Positions 40,677-50,886 of a stretch of 64,000 nucleotides of DNA are shown here, piece by piece (position 1 is the first letter of the stretch; each line of letters opens with the position of its first letter). The DNA comes from Nocardia brasiliensis (lineage in GTDB: Bacteria; Actinomycetota; Actinomycetes; Mycobacteriales; Mycobacteriaceae). A model generated the notes under the pieces. That model saw only the letters and a list, made by a program, of their open reading frames with translations. It was not told where the DNA came from and did no database searches. Where the stretch lies: NCBI RefSeq assembly GCF_011801125.1, contig NZ_CP046171.1, forward strand, positions 186,001 to 250,000, written 5' to 3'. Made by a program: the position numbers and the translations under genes.

Positions 40677-41174
40677 TCAGGCGATGCTGGCGGACTCGAT
40701 CACGACGTCGTCCTTCGGCACATCCTGGTGCCCGGCGTTGCTGCCGGTGGCCACGCCCTCGATCTTGTCGACCACGCTCTGTCCCTCGACCACCGCACCG
40801 AAGACGGTGTAGCCCCAGCCCTGCGGGTTCGGCGCCTTGTGGTTGAGGAAGTCGTTGTCGCTGGAGTTGATGAAGAACTGCGCGGTGGCCGAGTGCGGGT
40901 CGTTGGTCCGCGCCATTGCCACGGTGTACTTGTTGTTCTTCAGCCCGTTGTCGGCCTCGTTCTGAATGGGCGCCTGCGTCGGCTTCTGGCGCATGCCCGG
41001 TTCGAAGCCGCCACCCTGGATCATGAAGCCCGGGATGACGCGGTGGAAGATGGTGCCGTCGTAATGGCCTGCCCGCACATAGCTGACGAAGTTCTGCACC
41101 GTGGTCGGCGCCTTCTCGTCATCGAGTTCCAGCACGATCGGGCCGTAGTTGGTCTGAAGATTCACCTTGGTCAT
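40677..41174 (-). CDS. Cyclophilin-type peptidyl-prolyl cis-trans isomerase
   Basis: A 165-aa cytoplasmic foldase. The catalytic core is complete: [16 protein letters not shown] with the active-site Arg, QFFINSSDN, and [18 protein letters not shown]. The open frame extends to 41516, but the family fold begins right at ATG 41174 ([17 protein letters not shown]) and AAGGTG precedes it. There is no signal peptide. It is divergent from the first Emb gene. No specific link to wall synthesis is evident. Confidence 0.93.
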   Translation of the reverse strand: MTKVNLQTNYGPIVLELDDEKAPTTVQNFVSYVRAGHYDGTIFHRVIPGFMIQGGGFEPGMRQKPTQAPIQNEADNGLKNNKYTVAMARTNDPHSATAQFFINSSDNDFLNHKAPNPQGWGYTVFGAVVEGQSVVDKIEGVATGSNAGHQDVPKDDVVIESASIA

Positions 41175-41310
41175 ACCCACACCTTGCCAGCTCGCGCCCG
41201 CGCGCCTTTTGCCGGTCATGTGTACAGGCTGCGAACCCCCCTTGACCATCACGGCGCGCATTTGCAAACAATGGCGTGCTGCGGGCGCGGCATATTGAAC
41301 ACCGCTAGCA

Positions 41311-44300
41311 TTGCCAATCGTGCCCGACGCCGCTACCGCTGTTCTGACGAAACCGCCCGCCGTACCGGCGGACTCCCCGGCCGATTTCCGGACCGCGCGA
41401 ATTATCGCGCTGGTCGCGGGTCTGCTCGGGGCGCTGTTCGCCATCGCGACCCCGTTCCTGCCGGTCACGCAGACGACGGCGGTGCTGAACTGGCCGCAAT
41501 CGGGCACGTTGGGCAACGTGCAGGCGCCGTTGATGTCTCAGGTGCCGATCGACCTGAAGGCCACCATTCCGTGTAGCGCGGTCGCGCAGCTGCCCGAGCG
41601 CGGCGGCATGCTGCTGGCCACCGCGCCGCCGCAGGGCGACCGGGCCGCGCTGGAGGCCTTGTTCATCCGGGTGTCCGAGACCTCGGTCGACGTGGTCGAC
41701 CGCAACGCGGTGGTGGTGTCCGCGCCGCGGGCGGACATGGAGCAGTGTTCGTCGCTGGTGCTCACCTCCGATCACGACCGCACGCGCGCGGTCTTCGAGG
41801 GACTGACCACCACGATCACCAAGCCGGTCCCCGGCGGCGGCGAGGAGCAGGTCCAGGTGCCGGTCGAGGGCGCGCTCAACGGTGACCTGCGTCCGCAGGT
41901 CGTCGGCGTCTTCTCCGAGCTCAAGGGCGCCGCGCCGGCCGGCCTCGGCTTCACGATGACGGTGGACACCCGGTTCTCCACCAGCCCGACCGCGATCAAG
42001 CTGATCGCGATGATCGCGGCGGTGCTGTGCACCCTGATCGCGCTCGCGGCGCTGGCCCGGCTCGACGGCAGCGACGGGCGCGGGCACCGCCGCTTCCTGC
42101 CGTCGAACTGGCTGAAGCCGACCTGGGCCGACGGCGCGGTGGTCGGCACGCTGCTGGTGTGGCATTTCGTCGGCGCCAACACCTCCGACGACGGCTACAT
42201 CCTCAGCATGGTGCGGGTCGCGCCGCACGCCGGCTACATGGCCAACTACTTCCGCTGGTACGGCGTCCCGGAGGCGCCGTTCGGCTGGTACTACTACGTG
42301 ATCCAGCTCTTCGCGGAGATCTCCACCGCCAGCGCCTGGGTCCGGGTGCCCGCGCTGCTCTGCGCCGTGCTCTGCTGGATGGTGATCAGCCGCGAGGTGG
42401 TGCCCCGGCTCGGGCGCGGTGTGCGCCAGAGCAAGGTGGCGTTGTGGACCGGCGGTCTGGTGTTCCTGGCGTTCTGGCTGCCGTTCGACAACGGCCTGCG
42501 GTCCGAGCCGATCGTCGCGCTCGGCGCGCTGCTGACCTGGGTGTCGATCGAGCGGGCCATCGCGACCGGCAGGCTGGTGCCCGCCGGTGTCGCGGTGCTG
42601 GTCGCGGCGTTCACCCTCGCCGCGGCGCCGACCGGTCTGATGTGTGTGGCGGCCCTGCTCGCCGGTATTCGCCCGCTGGTCTGGATCGTGGTGCGCAAGC
42701 GCCGTCAGTTCGCCGAGCACGGCGGAAAGTGGTGGGCCACACTGCCGTTGCTCGCACCCATCGCGGCGGCCGGATTGCTCGTGCTCATCGTGGTCTACAG
42801 CGACCAGACGTTCGCGGGCATCCAGGAGGCGAACCGGGTCCGTCAGGCGACCGGACCGAACCTCGCCTGGTACGAGGACTACCTGCGCTACTACTACCTG
42901 TTCGTGGAGACCGTCGACGGCTCGCTCTCGCGCCGGTTCGCGTTCCTGGTGATGCTGCTGTGCCTGTTCACCACCATGCTGGTGTTGTTGCGGCGCAGGC
43001 GTGTTCCCGGCATCGCGAGCGGGCCGACGTGGCGGTTGATGGGCGTGGTGTTCGGCACCATCTTCTTCATGATGTTCAACCCGACCAAGTGGACCCACCA
43101 CTTCGGCGCGTACGCGGGCATCGCCGGATCGCTGGCCGCGGTGACCGCGGTCGCGGTGTCGGCCTCGGCCCTGCGCGCGCGCAAGAATCGGGCGATCTTC
43201 CTGGCCGGGTTGTTGTTCGTGCTCGCGCTCGCCTTCTCCGGCATCAACGGATACTGGTACGTCTCCAGCTTCGGCGTGCCATGGTTCGACAAGCGCATCT
43301 CGCTGCACGGCTACCAGTCGAACACCCTGATGCTCGGGCTGTTCGGGCTCGCGCTCGCATTGGTCGCCTGGCATTCGTTGCGGGAGGGCTACGCGAAACC
43401 GGAGGCCTCGCCGCGCTCGGCGCGGGGCAGGCGGATCCGCAAGTTCGCCGCGATCCCGTTGACCGTCGTCGCCGCGCTGATGGTGGCGCTCGAGGTGCTC
43501 TCGCTGGTCAAGGGCGCGGTCGCGCAGTACCCGGCGTACTCGCTGGCGCGCTCGAACTTCGACGCGCTCAGTGGCAAGAGCTGCGGGCTCGCCAACGACG
43601 TGCTGGTGGAGGCCGATCCGAACGGCGGGCGGCTGCAGCCGATCCCCGATCCGGCGCTCACCGATCCGAATGATCCGCTCGCCGGTGTCGACCCGGTCGG
43701 CTTCGATCCGAACGGTGTGCCCAACGACCTGTCCGCCGACAGCGTCGAGGTGAAGCCGGGCACCGGCAACACCTCCACCCAGTCGGTCGGCGCCGCGTTC
43801 GCCGAGGGGCAGAGCGCGGGCACCGGCGGTGGCCAGGGCGCGCGTGGCGTCAACGGCAGCACCGTGGCGCTGCCCTTCGGGCTGGACCCGGCGACCACCC
43901 CGGTCCTCGGCAGCTACCAGAACGGGGTGCAGCAGCCCGCGCACCTGACGTCGAGCTGGTACGGCCTGTCGCCGCGGTCCGCGGACAGCCCGCTCGTGGT
44001 GATCAGCGCGGCGGGACGCATCCTGTCCGTCGACGACACCGGTGACACCCGCTATGGGCAGTCGCTCACCGTCGACTACGGCAGGAAGCTGCCGGACGGC
44101 AGCGTCGAGAAGCTCGGCACCTACCTGCCGCGCGATATCGGCCCGTTCCCGTCCTGGCGTAACCTGCGCGTCCCGCTGGCCGAGATCGCGCCGGAGGCCG
44201 ACGCGGTCCGCATCGTCGCCAACGACCCGATCCTGATCGGGGACCAGTGGCTGGCGTTCACCCCGCCGCGGATGCCGAAGTTGCAGTCGCTCAACACCTT

Positions 44301-44667
44301 CATCGGCTCCGAGCAGCCGGTGCTCGAGGACTGGGCCGTCGGTCTCCAGTTCCCGTGCCAGCGTCCGTTCAACCACAAGAACGGCGTGGCCGAGGTGCCC
44401 GGCTACCGCATCCTCCCGGACCGCCCGCTCGCCATCAGCTCCACCAACACCTGGCAGGCGGAGGAGTTCGGCGGCATTCTCGGCTTCTCCCAGATGCTGG
44501 CGAAGTCGGTCACCGTCCCGACCTACCTGAAGGACGACTACGCCCGCGACTGGGGCTCCCTGGAGCGCTACGACCAGTACGACCGCAGTGCCACCCCTGC
44601 CAAGCTCGACACCGGCACCGCAACCCGCTCCGGCTTCTGGACCCCCGGAAGGCTCCGCGTCTTCTAA
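41311..44667 (+). CDS. Emb-family arabinosyltransferase (first copy)
   Basis: A 1118-aa GT-C (GT53) membrane enzyme that transfers arabinofuranose from decaprenyl-phosphoryl-arabinose during arabinan growth. An N-terminal jelly-roll-like extracytoplasmic domain follows the first helix. The catalytic Asp pair is in [11 protein letters not shown] (residues about 293-294), and the proline-motif region reads [13 protein letters not shown]. About 15 helices and a C-terminal carbohydrate-binding domain (about 780-1110, ending [14 protein letters not shown]) complete it. TTG 41311 or GTG 41320 may be the start. Sequence alone does not show whether it acts like EmbA, EmbB or EmbC. It converges on the second emb gene. 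Confidence 0.94.
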   Translation: MPIVPDAATAVLTKPPAVPADSPADFRTARIIALVAGLLGALFAIATPFLPVTQTTAVLNWPQSGTLGNVQAPLMSQVPIDLKATIPCSAVAQLPERGGMLLATAPPQGDRAALEALFIRVSETSVDVVDRNAVVVSAPRADMEQCSSLVLTSDHDRTRAVFEGLTTTITKPVPGGGEEQVQVPVEGALNGDLRPQVVGVFSELKGAAPAGLGFTMTVDTRFSTSPTAIKLIAMIAAVLCTLIALAALARLDGSDGRGHRRFLPSNWLKPTWADGAVVGTLLVWHFVGANTSDDGYILSMVRVAPHAGYMANYFRWYGVPEAPFGWYYYVIQLFAEISTASAWVRVPALLCAVLCWMVISREVVPRLGRGVRQSKVALWTGGLVFLAFWLPFDNGLRSEPIVALGALLTWVSIERAIATGRLVPAGVAVLVAAFTLAAAPTGLMCVAALLAGIRPLVWIVVRKRRQFAEHGGKWWATLPLLAPIAAAGLLVLIVVYSDQTFAGIQEANRVRQATGPNLAWYEDYLRYYYLFVETVDGSLSRRFAFLVMLLCLFTTMLVLLRRRRVPGIASGPTWRLMGVVFGTIFFMMFNPTKWTHHFGAYAGIAGSLAAVTAVAVSASALRARKNRAIFLAGLLFVLALAFSGINGYWYVSSFGVPWFDKRISLHGYQSNTLMLGLFGLALALVAWHSLREGYAKPEASPRSARGRRIRKFAAIPLTVVAALMVALEVLSLVKGAVAQYPAYSLARSNFDALSGKSCGLANDVLVEADPNGGRLQPIPDPALTDPNDPLAGVDPVGFDPNGVPNDLSADSVEVKPGTGNTSTQSVGAAFAEGQSAGTGGGQGARGVNGSTVALPFGLDPATTPVLGSYQNGVQQPAHLTSSWYGLSPRSADSPLVVISAAGRILSVDDTGDTRYGQSLTVDYGRKLPDGSVEKLGTYLPRDIGPFPSWRNLRVPLAEIAPEADAVRIVANDPILIGDQWLAFTPPRMPKLQSLNTFIGSEQPVLEDWAVGLQFPCQRPFNHKNGVAEVPGYRILPDRPLAISSTNTWQAEEFGGILGFSQMLAKSVTVPTYLKDDYARDWGSLERYDQYDRSATPAKLDTGTATRSGFWTPGRLRVF

Positions 44668-45022
44668 CCCCGCACCCAACCACCCGCAGGCCCGCCGAGC
44701 CCAGCTCGCCGGGCCTGCGGTACCGCCGAACTCGGCTCGGCTGCGGGTGTGTGGTGGGTTGGCGGTGCGGGCCGATGACGTGTTTGGGACCTGTGGCGTG
44801 GTGGGGCGGGTGTGGCCTGAAAAGGGGGCTCCCGCATCGGGTTCGGGCTGGGATGCGGGGCCGGTGTCCTGGGTGCCGGTAACTGACGCCGGGTGTGGGG
44901 CGGCGGGGGCGGACAAGGGGTGGCGCGAGTTGTTCGATCGGGGCCGGTACGGGCGGGCGGCGCTGGTCGCGGGGCCGATCGGGCTAGCCGGGGAGTTGCT
45001 CGGGTCCGTGGGCGGCCGGTGC
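44668..45022. other. Intergenic region between convergent emb-side genes, with hairpin
   Basis: About 355 bases without a confident gene. A 17-bp stem with one mismatch (44684-44700 with 44704-44720) lies just after the emb stop and may terminate it. From about 44880 to 45022 the plus strand reads GC3-rich codons without a clear start (GWRELFDRGRYGRAALVAGP), possibly a gene remnant. Confidence 0.45.
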
Positions 45023-45184
45023 TCAGACCTTGGTCATCCGCAGGCCGAGTTCGCGGCGCAGCACTTCTTGGGAGGGGAGGCGGTTGAGTACGCGCAGGAT
45101 CGCTGGGCGCAGTTCGCGTTGCTCGTCCTCGGTCAGGAGGCCGACGAGATCGCGCAGATCCATCTGATCAAAAGCCGACGTCAT
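45023..45184 (-). CDS. Small hypothetical protein
   Basis: A possible 53-aa cytoplasmic protein beginning MTSAFDQMDLRDLVGLLTEDEQ. It is charged, helical in appearance and rich in Leu, Glu and Arg (ILRVLNRLPSQEVLRREL). The ribosome binding site before ATG 45184 is weak; the frame is open to 45289, but upstream sequence looks non-coding and AT-rich, like a promoter. It lies between two convergent emb genes. I do not recognise a family. The amphipathic pattern argues for a real product more than chance, but confidence is moderate. Confidence 0.5.
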   Translation of the reverse strand: MTSAFDQMDLRDLVGLLTEDEQRELRPAILRVLNRLPSQEVLRRELGLRMTKV

Positions 45185-45321
45185 AGTGCACAGATTACGG
45201 TTTTTCGCTGAACTCGTCCTGTGATCGCGCCGTGAATTTGCCGTCCAACCGGTCTGTTTACGATATTTTTTCGCCGCCGCAACACCCAACCGGTTGGTTC
45301 GGGTGGTGCGGCGGCGACCAT

Positions 45322-48300
45322 TTATCCCCTGGCGCGGATCGGATCGTCCTTGGCGAAACCGCTGCGCGTTTCGACCGTGCCGCCGATAACGGCGGGACGG
45401 GCATTCGGGTCATACGGGGTGTATTTCTCGAGCGAACCCCAGTCCCGTGCCCAATCGTGGTCGAGATAGCTGGGGACGGTCTCGGATGCCAGCAGCAGCC
45501 CGGTCCAGCCGAGCGGCCCACCGCCGATGTCGTCCTGCCAGGCGTTGGAGGCATCGGAGCCGACCCGGTCGGGCAGGATGCGCCAGCGCGGCACCTCGGC
45601 GACCCCGTCGTGGTGGTCGAACGGCCGCTGGCACGGGAACGCGAGCCCGACGTGCCAGTCGAGCAGGACCGGATTCGTGTTGCCGACAACGGAATTCAGC
45701 GTTGCCAGTTTGGGCAGCCGGGGCGGGGTGACGGCGAGCCACTGCTTCGGCGTGATGTCGTTGTCCACCGCGACCAGCCGCACCGCGTTCGCCTCGGTGG
45801 GCAGCTGGTCCAGTGGCACCCGCAGGTTGCGCCAGGACGGGGCGGGGCCGATGTCGAGCGGGTCGATCGAGCCGAGCTTGCGCACCGCGCCACCCGCCTC
45901 GCGCACGCCGTATTCGAGGTGCAGTTCCTGCCCGTAGGTGAGCACGCCGTCGGCGTCGACGTGCCGGATACGGCCCGCCGCGGTGATCGCGAGCACCTGG
46001 TAGGCGGGATCGTGGCGCATGCTGTCGGTCAGGTCGAGGCCGTACCACTGCGAGGTCAGCGCCGCCTGCTGCTGCTCGTTGTCCTGGTAGCTGCCCATGA
46101 CCGGGGTCGTCGCCGGGTCGAGGCCGAAGGGCAGCGCGACCGTGCTGCCGTTGATGCCGGTCGCCGCGGTGGTGCCGCCGCCGGTGCCGGCACCGGTGGT
46201 CTTGGTGGTCTTGTTCTTCGCACCGGAGTTCACCGAGTTCGCGCCGCCGGAGACGGTCTCCTCGGCATCGGCGGTCAGGTCGTCGGCGACGCCGTTCGGG
46301 GTGAATCCCTTTGTCTCGGCGGCCAAACCGTCGGCCGGGGCACCCGCCAGCGGCAGCAGCAACGAGTCCTTCGTGTCCGTCTCGACCAGCACCTCGTTCG
46401 CGAGGGCGCACGAATCACCGGCCAGAGACTGGAGATTCGACTTCGCGATGGAGTAGGCCGGGTACTGTGCCACCGCGGCCTTGGCCAGCGACGCGACCTC
46501 GAACAGCACCAGCGCCGCGGCCGCGATGGTCAACGGCGCGCCGGCGAACCGATCGAACCGCGTCGGCGTCGACCGTTCCCGGCGATAGGGCTCCCGGTAG
46601 TGCGCCCACACCGCGACCAGCAGCGCGACGCCGCTCAATCCGAGGAACAGCGTGGAGAATCCCTTGCCCGCCACCAGCGGCGCCTTGTCCCACCACGGCA
46701 CGCCGTAGCTGGACACGTACCACCAGCCGTTCGATCCGGTGAAAGTGATCGCGAGCAGGAACAGCACCGCGGCGGCGAACAGCGCCCGATTACGCGGCGA
46801 GCGAATACCGTTGGTGCCCACCGCGACGGCCGCGAGCGCGGCCAGCGAGCCCGCCAGGCCCGCGTACACGCCGAAATGGTGGGTCCACTTGGTCGGGGTG
46901 AACATCATCAGCAACAGCGAGCCGAAGACGATGCCGAGAATCCGCACCGACGGCCCGCGCGAGGTGCCGGGAATGCGGCCCTTGCGCAGCACCTGCAGCA
47001 CGCAGACCAGCAGGCACAGCAGCATGACGAGCACGCCGAAGCGCCGGGCCAGCGAGCCGTCGGGGGAGAGCATCAGCAGCGAATCCCAGCGGGTGCGCTC
47101 GTCGAACCAGGCCACGTTCGGCCCGACCAGGGTGCGCACCCTGGTCGCCTCCAGCACGGTGGACAGCGTCTGGTCGGCGAAAACCACCACGAGCACCAGG
47201 GTTCCGGCGCAGAGGCCGGGAGCGAGCAGGGCCAGGTAGCGGAAGATCGAGGCGGGCAACGACGTTCGCCGCGCGACCTGCGTCGTTCCCGTATCGGCCG
47301 CGGCCGTCGGGCTTTCGGCGACACCACCGCCCGGCGCCGGCACCACGCCGCGCGCCCGTTTGACGATGAGCTGCAACACCGGCCGCGATCCGGCGATCAG
47401 CGCCGCGATGCAGATGAGCCCGGTCGGACCCGCGGCAAGCGAGAATCCCGCGATCAGCACGGCGACGGCGGCGGGCAACAGGCGTCCGGTGGCGATGGCG
47501 CGTTCGATCGAGCACCAGGTGAGCAGCGCGCCGGCGGCGATCAACGGCTCCGGCCGCAGGCCGTTGTCGTAGGGCAGCCAGAAGGCGAGGAACACCAGGC
47601 CTGCGGTCCACAACGCGACCCTGTCTCGCCGGACCCGAGCGCCCAAGCGGGGCAGCACTTCCCGGCTGATCACCAGCCAGCAGGTGATGCCGGCGAGCAA
47701 CGCGGGCAGCCGCATCCACGGGCTGGCGTCGGAGATCCGCGTCATCCACGCGAGCACCTCGTAGGACCAGCCGAACGGCGCCTCGGGCACCCCGAACCAG
47801 CGGTAGTAGTTCGCCATGAACCCGGCGTGCTCGGAGGCCCGTGCCATGTTCAGGATGTAGCCGTCGTCGGAGGTGTTGGCGCCGATGAAATGCCACAGGC
47901 CGAGGGTGCCGAGCACCACCGCGTCGGCCGGGCCGAAGCGCCACCAGCCCGCGGGCAGGAAGCGCCGGGCCCGCCGTCCGTCGCTGGTGTCGAGCAGGTG
48001 CAGCGCGAGCAGCGCGACGACGGTGCTCAGCGCGGCGACGATGATCGCGGCGAGTTTCAGCACGGTGGGGGAGGAGGAGAAGCGCGAGTCGATATCGGCG
48101 TGCACCCGCGCGCCATCGAGGCGTTCGGCCGCGAGATCGGTGAAGACACCGACGATTTGCGGCCGGATATCGCGAGTCACGGTGTTGCGGAAGGGCGTAC
48201 CGTCCTGGCGGGTCGCGCCGGTGATCTCGGTGCTGGTCGCGGCGGCGGTCGAGTCGATGGTCAACGCGGTGCAGCCGGGCCCGGCGGTGATCTCCTCGAC

Positions 48301-48717
48301 CGGCGCGGACAGCAGTGGCACATCGCGCAGGATGACCGACAGCACGCCGTCGGCGACCGAGACCACCAGTCCCTTGGTGGCCGCCTGACCCGAGGCGACC
48401 GGCACGGTCGACACCACGGTCCCGGCCGGCCCGACCGCCTGCACCAGCGTGCACGGCAGCGTCGCGTGCATCCGCAGCGGCACATAGGACACCAGCGGCG
48501 CCTCGACGCTGCTCGTCCCGGCCTGCGGCCAGTCCAGTGTCGCCCGGTCCTGTTTCACCGGCAGCACGGGCGTGAGCAACGCCAGCACGAACCCGAGCAG
48601 CCCGGCGACGATGGCGATCAGGCGATATCGAGCGGCCCGATCCCGGCGCCGACCATCGTCGGCCCCCTCGCTGTCGTCGGGTCGGGTGAACGCTCGAGTT
48701 GCTCGGTCCGCTCGCAC
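45322..48717 (-). CDS. Emb-family arabinosyltransferase (second copy)
   Basis: A 1131-aa GT53 membrane enzyme, paralogous over its full length to the gene at 41311. It has [13 protein letters not shown] with the catalytic Asp pair, FWLPYDNGLRPEP in the proline-motif region, about 15 helices and a C-terminal carbohydrate-binding domain ending TRSGFAKDDPIRARG. Its cytosolic/loop insert near residues 430-470 is longer (PTAAADTGTTQVARR). GTG 48717 is used. It is followed on the same strand, upstream, by a GT-C-like gene, aftA and dprE2-dprE1, so its immediate context resembles embC of mycobacteria, but the subtype is inferred. Confidence 0.94.
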   Translation of the reverse strand: MRADRATRAFTRPDDSEGADDGRRRDRAARYRLIAIVAGLLGFVLALLTPVLPVKQDRATLDWPQAGTSSVEAPLVSYVPLRMHATLPCTLVQAVGPAGTVVSTVPVASGQAATKGLVVSVADGVLSVILRDVPLLSAPVEEITAGPGCTALTIDSTAAATSTEITGATRQDGTPFRNTVTRDIRPQIVGVFTDLAAERLDGARVHADIDSRFSSSPTVLKLAAIIVAALSTVVALLALHLLDTSDGRRARRFLPAGWWRFGPADAVVLGTLGLWHFIGANTSDDGYILNMARASEHAGFMANYYRWFGVPEAPFGWSYEVLAWMTRISDASPWMRLPALLAGITCWLVISREVLPRLGARVRRDRVALWTAGLVFLAFWLPYDNGLRPEPLIAAGALLTWCSIERAIATGRLLPAAVAVLIAGFSLAAGPTGLICIAALIAGSRPVLQLIVKRARGVVPAPGGGVAESPTAAADTGTTQVARRTSLPASIFRYLALLAPGLCAGTLVLVVVFADQTLSTVLEATRVRTLVGPNVAWFDERTRWDSLLMLSPDGSLARRFGVLVMLLCLLVCVLQVLRKGRIPGTSRGPSVRILGIVFGSLLLMMFTPTKWTHHFGVYAGLAGSLAALAAVAVGTNGIRSPRNRALFAAAVLFLLAITFTGSNGWWYVSSYGVPWWDKAPLVAGKGFSTLFLGLSGVALLVAVWAHYREPYRRERSTPTRFDRFAGAPLTIAAAALVLFEVASLAKAAVAQYPAYSIAKSNLQSLAGDSCALANEVLVETDTKDSLLLPLAGAPADGLAAETKGFTPNGVADDLTADAEETVSGGANSVNSGAKNKTTKTTGAGTGGGTTAATGINGSTVALPFGLDPATTPVMGSYQDNEQQQAALTSQWYGLDLTDSMRHDPAYQVLAITAAGRIRHVDADGVLTYGQELHLEYGVREAGGAVRKLGSIDPLDIGPAPSWRNLRVPLDQLPTEANAVRLVAVDNDITPKQWLAVTPPRLPKLATLNSVVGNTNPVLLDWHVGLAFPCQRPFDHHDGVAEVPRWRILPDRVGSDASNAWQDDIGGGPLGWTGLLLASETVPSYLDHDWARDWGSLEKYTPYDPNARPAVIGGTVETRSGFAKDDPIRARG

Positions 48718-48860
48718 GGTCGTTGATGCTAGCTACTCGACCGGCCGGTGCCGATGATCACCATCGATACAGCGGACGTGCCCGCGCGTTCGACCAGGCC
48801 GCAGCGGTTCCCTGACGCCGGCGCGGCACACGAGGCGACCGAGCCACCGGCGTAGTTCAC

Positions 48861-50771
48861 CTAACCGGCCTGCTGAGCACGCGGGGGCAGCTTCCATACC
48901 CAGACGTCGTCGACCCGGGCCGGGGCGAAGCCGAGCAGTTGGGTCACGGTGGTGCGCAGGGTGTCGCCGTTCCGCGTTGCGGGCAGCACCAGCACGTCGG
49001 CCTGCCAGAACTTCAGGTCCTCCTGCGCGGCGGCGCGGGTTTCGTCGGTGATCGGCGGCACCGTGCCGCTCTGTTGCGCCTGCACGAGCAGCTCGGTGGT
49101 CGGACGCAGCTCCGGCCCGTAGATCCCCTTCTTCTGCGCGCCCGTCGGACCGACGAAATACCCTCCGGCGAGCGGGAACTCGAAGTCCGCGTCGGCCTGC
49201 CAGCGCAGCGCGCCCGCGTCGAGCGGCCGCGGCGGCGGCACCATGACCACCGACCCGTCCGCGACGTAGTCACGCACCGTCCCGTTCGCGAAGAACGCGG
49301 GCGTCGCCGGGCGCTGCACCACCGGCAGGATGGTCGGCGTCAACGGCACCAGCGCGCACAGCAGCGCGCCGAACCAGGCCAGCGGCCGCCAGTCGCCCGG
49401 CGATGCGCGCCACCAGTCGATCGCCCGCTGGGTGGCCAGGGTCAGGATCGCCGCGATGGCCGGGATAGCGGCCATGGTGAGCCGGGTCTCCAGCACCGTG
49501 CTCAGCAGCGGGACGTGTTCGGCCCAGCGCCAAGGCAATTCGACCCCGGTGTCGGCCTTGCCGAACCTGGCCACCGCGCCGAGGGAGAGCACACCGAACA
49601 CCACGATCACCACGCCCGCCGCGCGCACTACCCGATGCCGCCAGTACAGCCCGAGGGCGGCGATCAGCACCAGTAGCAGCGGCCAGCCGAAGTAGGCGTT
49701 CTGCTCGGTCTCGTTGATCGCGACGTTCTGTCCCGGCGCGAAGAGCCCGCCCAGCGATTCGGACGGGAACTGCACGATCGCCTTCAGGTCGTTGCCCATC
49801 GGCCCGTGATCGATGGAGCGATAGCTCTGCGGCCCGAAAAACTGCCACCACAGCGGGATTTCGGTCAACATGAGCGCGATCACCGCCGCCAGCGTCAGCG
49901 CGGGCGCGATGCCGCGCAGCACGCGCAGCCCGTGCCGTGGCGTGTGCAGCAGGTAGACCACCGAGAACAGGCCGAAGGCGAGCGCGAAGATCAACAGCGG
50001 TTCCTCGCCGAGCGCGATCTGCAGCGCGGCAAGGAATCCCAGCCAGACCGCGTCCCTGATGCGCCAGCGCCGCCCGGCCGTCGCGCGCCCACCCGCACGC
50101 CGGGCCATCCGGATCAGCAGCCCGGCCATGATCGGAAGCAGGAGCAGCACAACGAAATTCGGGTGCGCGTTGGCATGGGAGATCATCGCGGGCGCGAAAC
50201 CGCAGAACAGGCCGCCGATCGCGGCCGCGGCCCTGGATTCGACCAGTTCCCTGGAGAACAGCCAGTACCACGCCGCGGCGGTGGTGGCGAGGCCGAGCGT
50301 GAGCACCAGGACGAAGGTCACTGTCGGCCCGAACAGCAGGGTGATCGGCGTGAACGGCACCCCGACCCCGAACATGGCCGTATTGGCCATCATGTTCACC
50401 CCGGCGGGGAAGTTCTGCAGGTTGGTGCCGAGCGGGTTCTCCAGGTGCGCCACCGAGTGCGCGGTGACCGCGAAGAACCATTCCCACATGGTCTGGTCCT
50501 GACCGCTCTTGATCAGGTAGCCGCTCTGGGTGTTGCGCCACTGCCCGGACAGGACCGTGGCGGCCAGGGCCAGGTAGCCGACCGTGACGAGCAGGTCGGC
50601 CCGGCTGACCCGGATGCGCGGCAGTCTTCGGCGGCGCGCCGGAGCCGACGGCTCCGCGGTGAGCACTCCGATCGCGCTGGCTTCCCGTTCCGCGATCCCT
50701 ACCGCCGACCCGTCGGTGACGACCGGGTCGGCCTGCCGTGCCCCTACCACCTGCAAACTTCTCCTCGGCAT
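48861..50771 (-). CDS. Polytopic GT-C-like membrane protein, putative glycosyltransferase
   Basis: A 636-aa integral membrane protein with about 11-12 hydrophobic helices and a soluble C-terminal part (about 470-636). The first extracytoplasmic loop has an acidic motif of GT-C type (KSGQDQTMWEWFFAVTAHS), followed by NPLGTNLQNFPAGVNMMANT. The fold and motif resemble lipid-phosphate-sugar-dependent transferases, but I cannot match it to AftA-D, Emb or a mannosyltransferase. It lies between aftA and an emb gene, where M. tuberculosis has none, which suggests an arabinogalactan or lipoglycan role. The function is inferred only from topology and context. Confidence 0.72.
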   Translation of the reverse strand: MPRRSLQVVGARQADPVVTDGSAVGIAEREASAIGVLTAEPSAPARRRRLPRIRVSRADLLVTVGYLALAATVLSGQWRNTQSGYLIKSGQDQTMWEWFFAVTAHSVAHLENPLGTNLQNFPAGVNMMANTAMFGVGVPFTPITLLFGPTVTFVLVLTLGLATTAAAWYWLFSRELVESRAAAAIGGLFCGFAPAMISHANAHPNFVVLLLLPIMAGLLIRMARRAGGRATAGRRWRIRDAVWLGFLAALQIALGEEPLLIFALAFGLFSVVYLLHTPRHGLRVLRGIAPALTLAAVIALMLTEIPLWWQFFGPQSYRSIDHGPMGNDLKAIVQFPSESLGGLFAPGQNVAINETEQNAYFGWPLLLVLIAALGLYWRHRVVRAAGVVIVVFGVLSLGAVARFGKADTGVELPWRWAEHVPLLSTVLETRLTMAAIPAIAAILTLATQRAIDWWRASPGDWRPLAWFGALLCALVPLTPTILPVVQRPATPAFFANGTVRDYVADGSVVMVPPPRPLDAGALRWQADADFEFPLAGGYFVGPTGAQKKGIYGPELRPTTELLVQAQQSGTVPPITDETRAAAQEDLKFWQADVLVLPATRNGDTLRTTVTQLLGFAPARVDDVWVWKLPPRAQQAG

Positions 50772-50886
50772 AGCTGAAACTCAGCCGCCGACCCTACCCA
50801 ACAACACTGTGCTCTGCCTGGCAGTCGGGTATGTAAGTGATGAACGGGACCCGGCCGCTCCGGGTGCCGCCAGGTCGCTTCCGTCC

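Noticed and set aside
41305..44916. A 1203-aa minus-strand frame opposite the first emb gene
   Set aside because: The same shadow effect; the plus-strand protein has all Emb motifs.
45232..48726. A 1164-aa plus-strand frame opposite the second emb gene
   Set aside because: Low-complexity Gln/Arg/Gly/His composition; antisense of a well-supported Emb protein.
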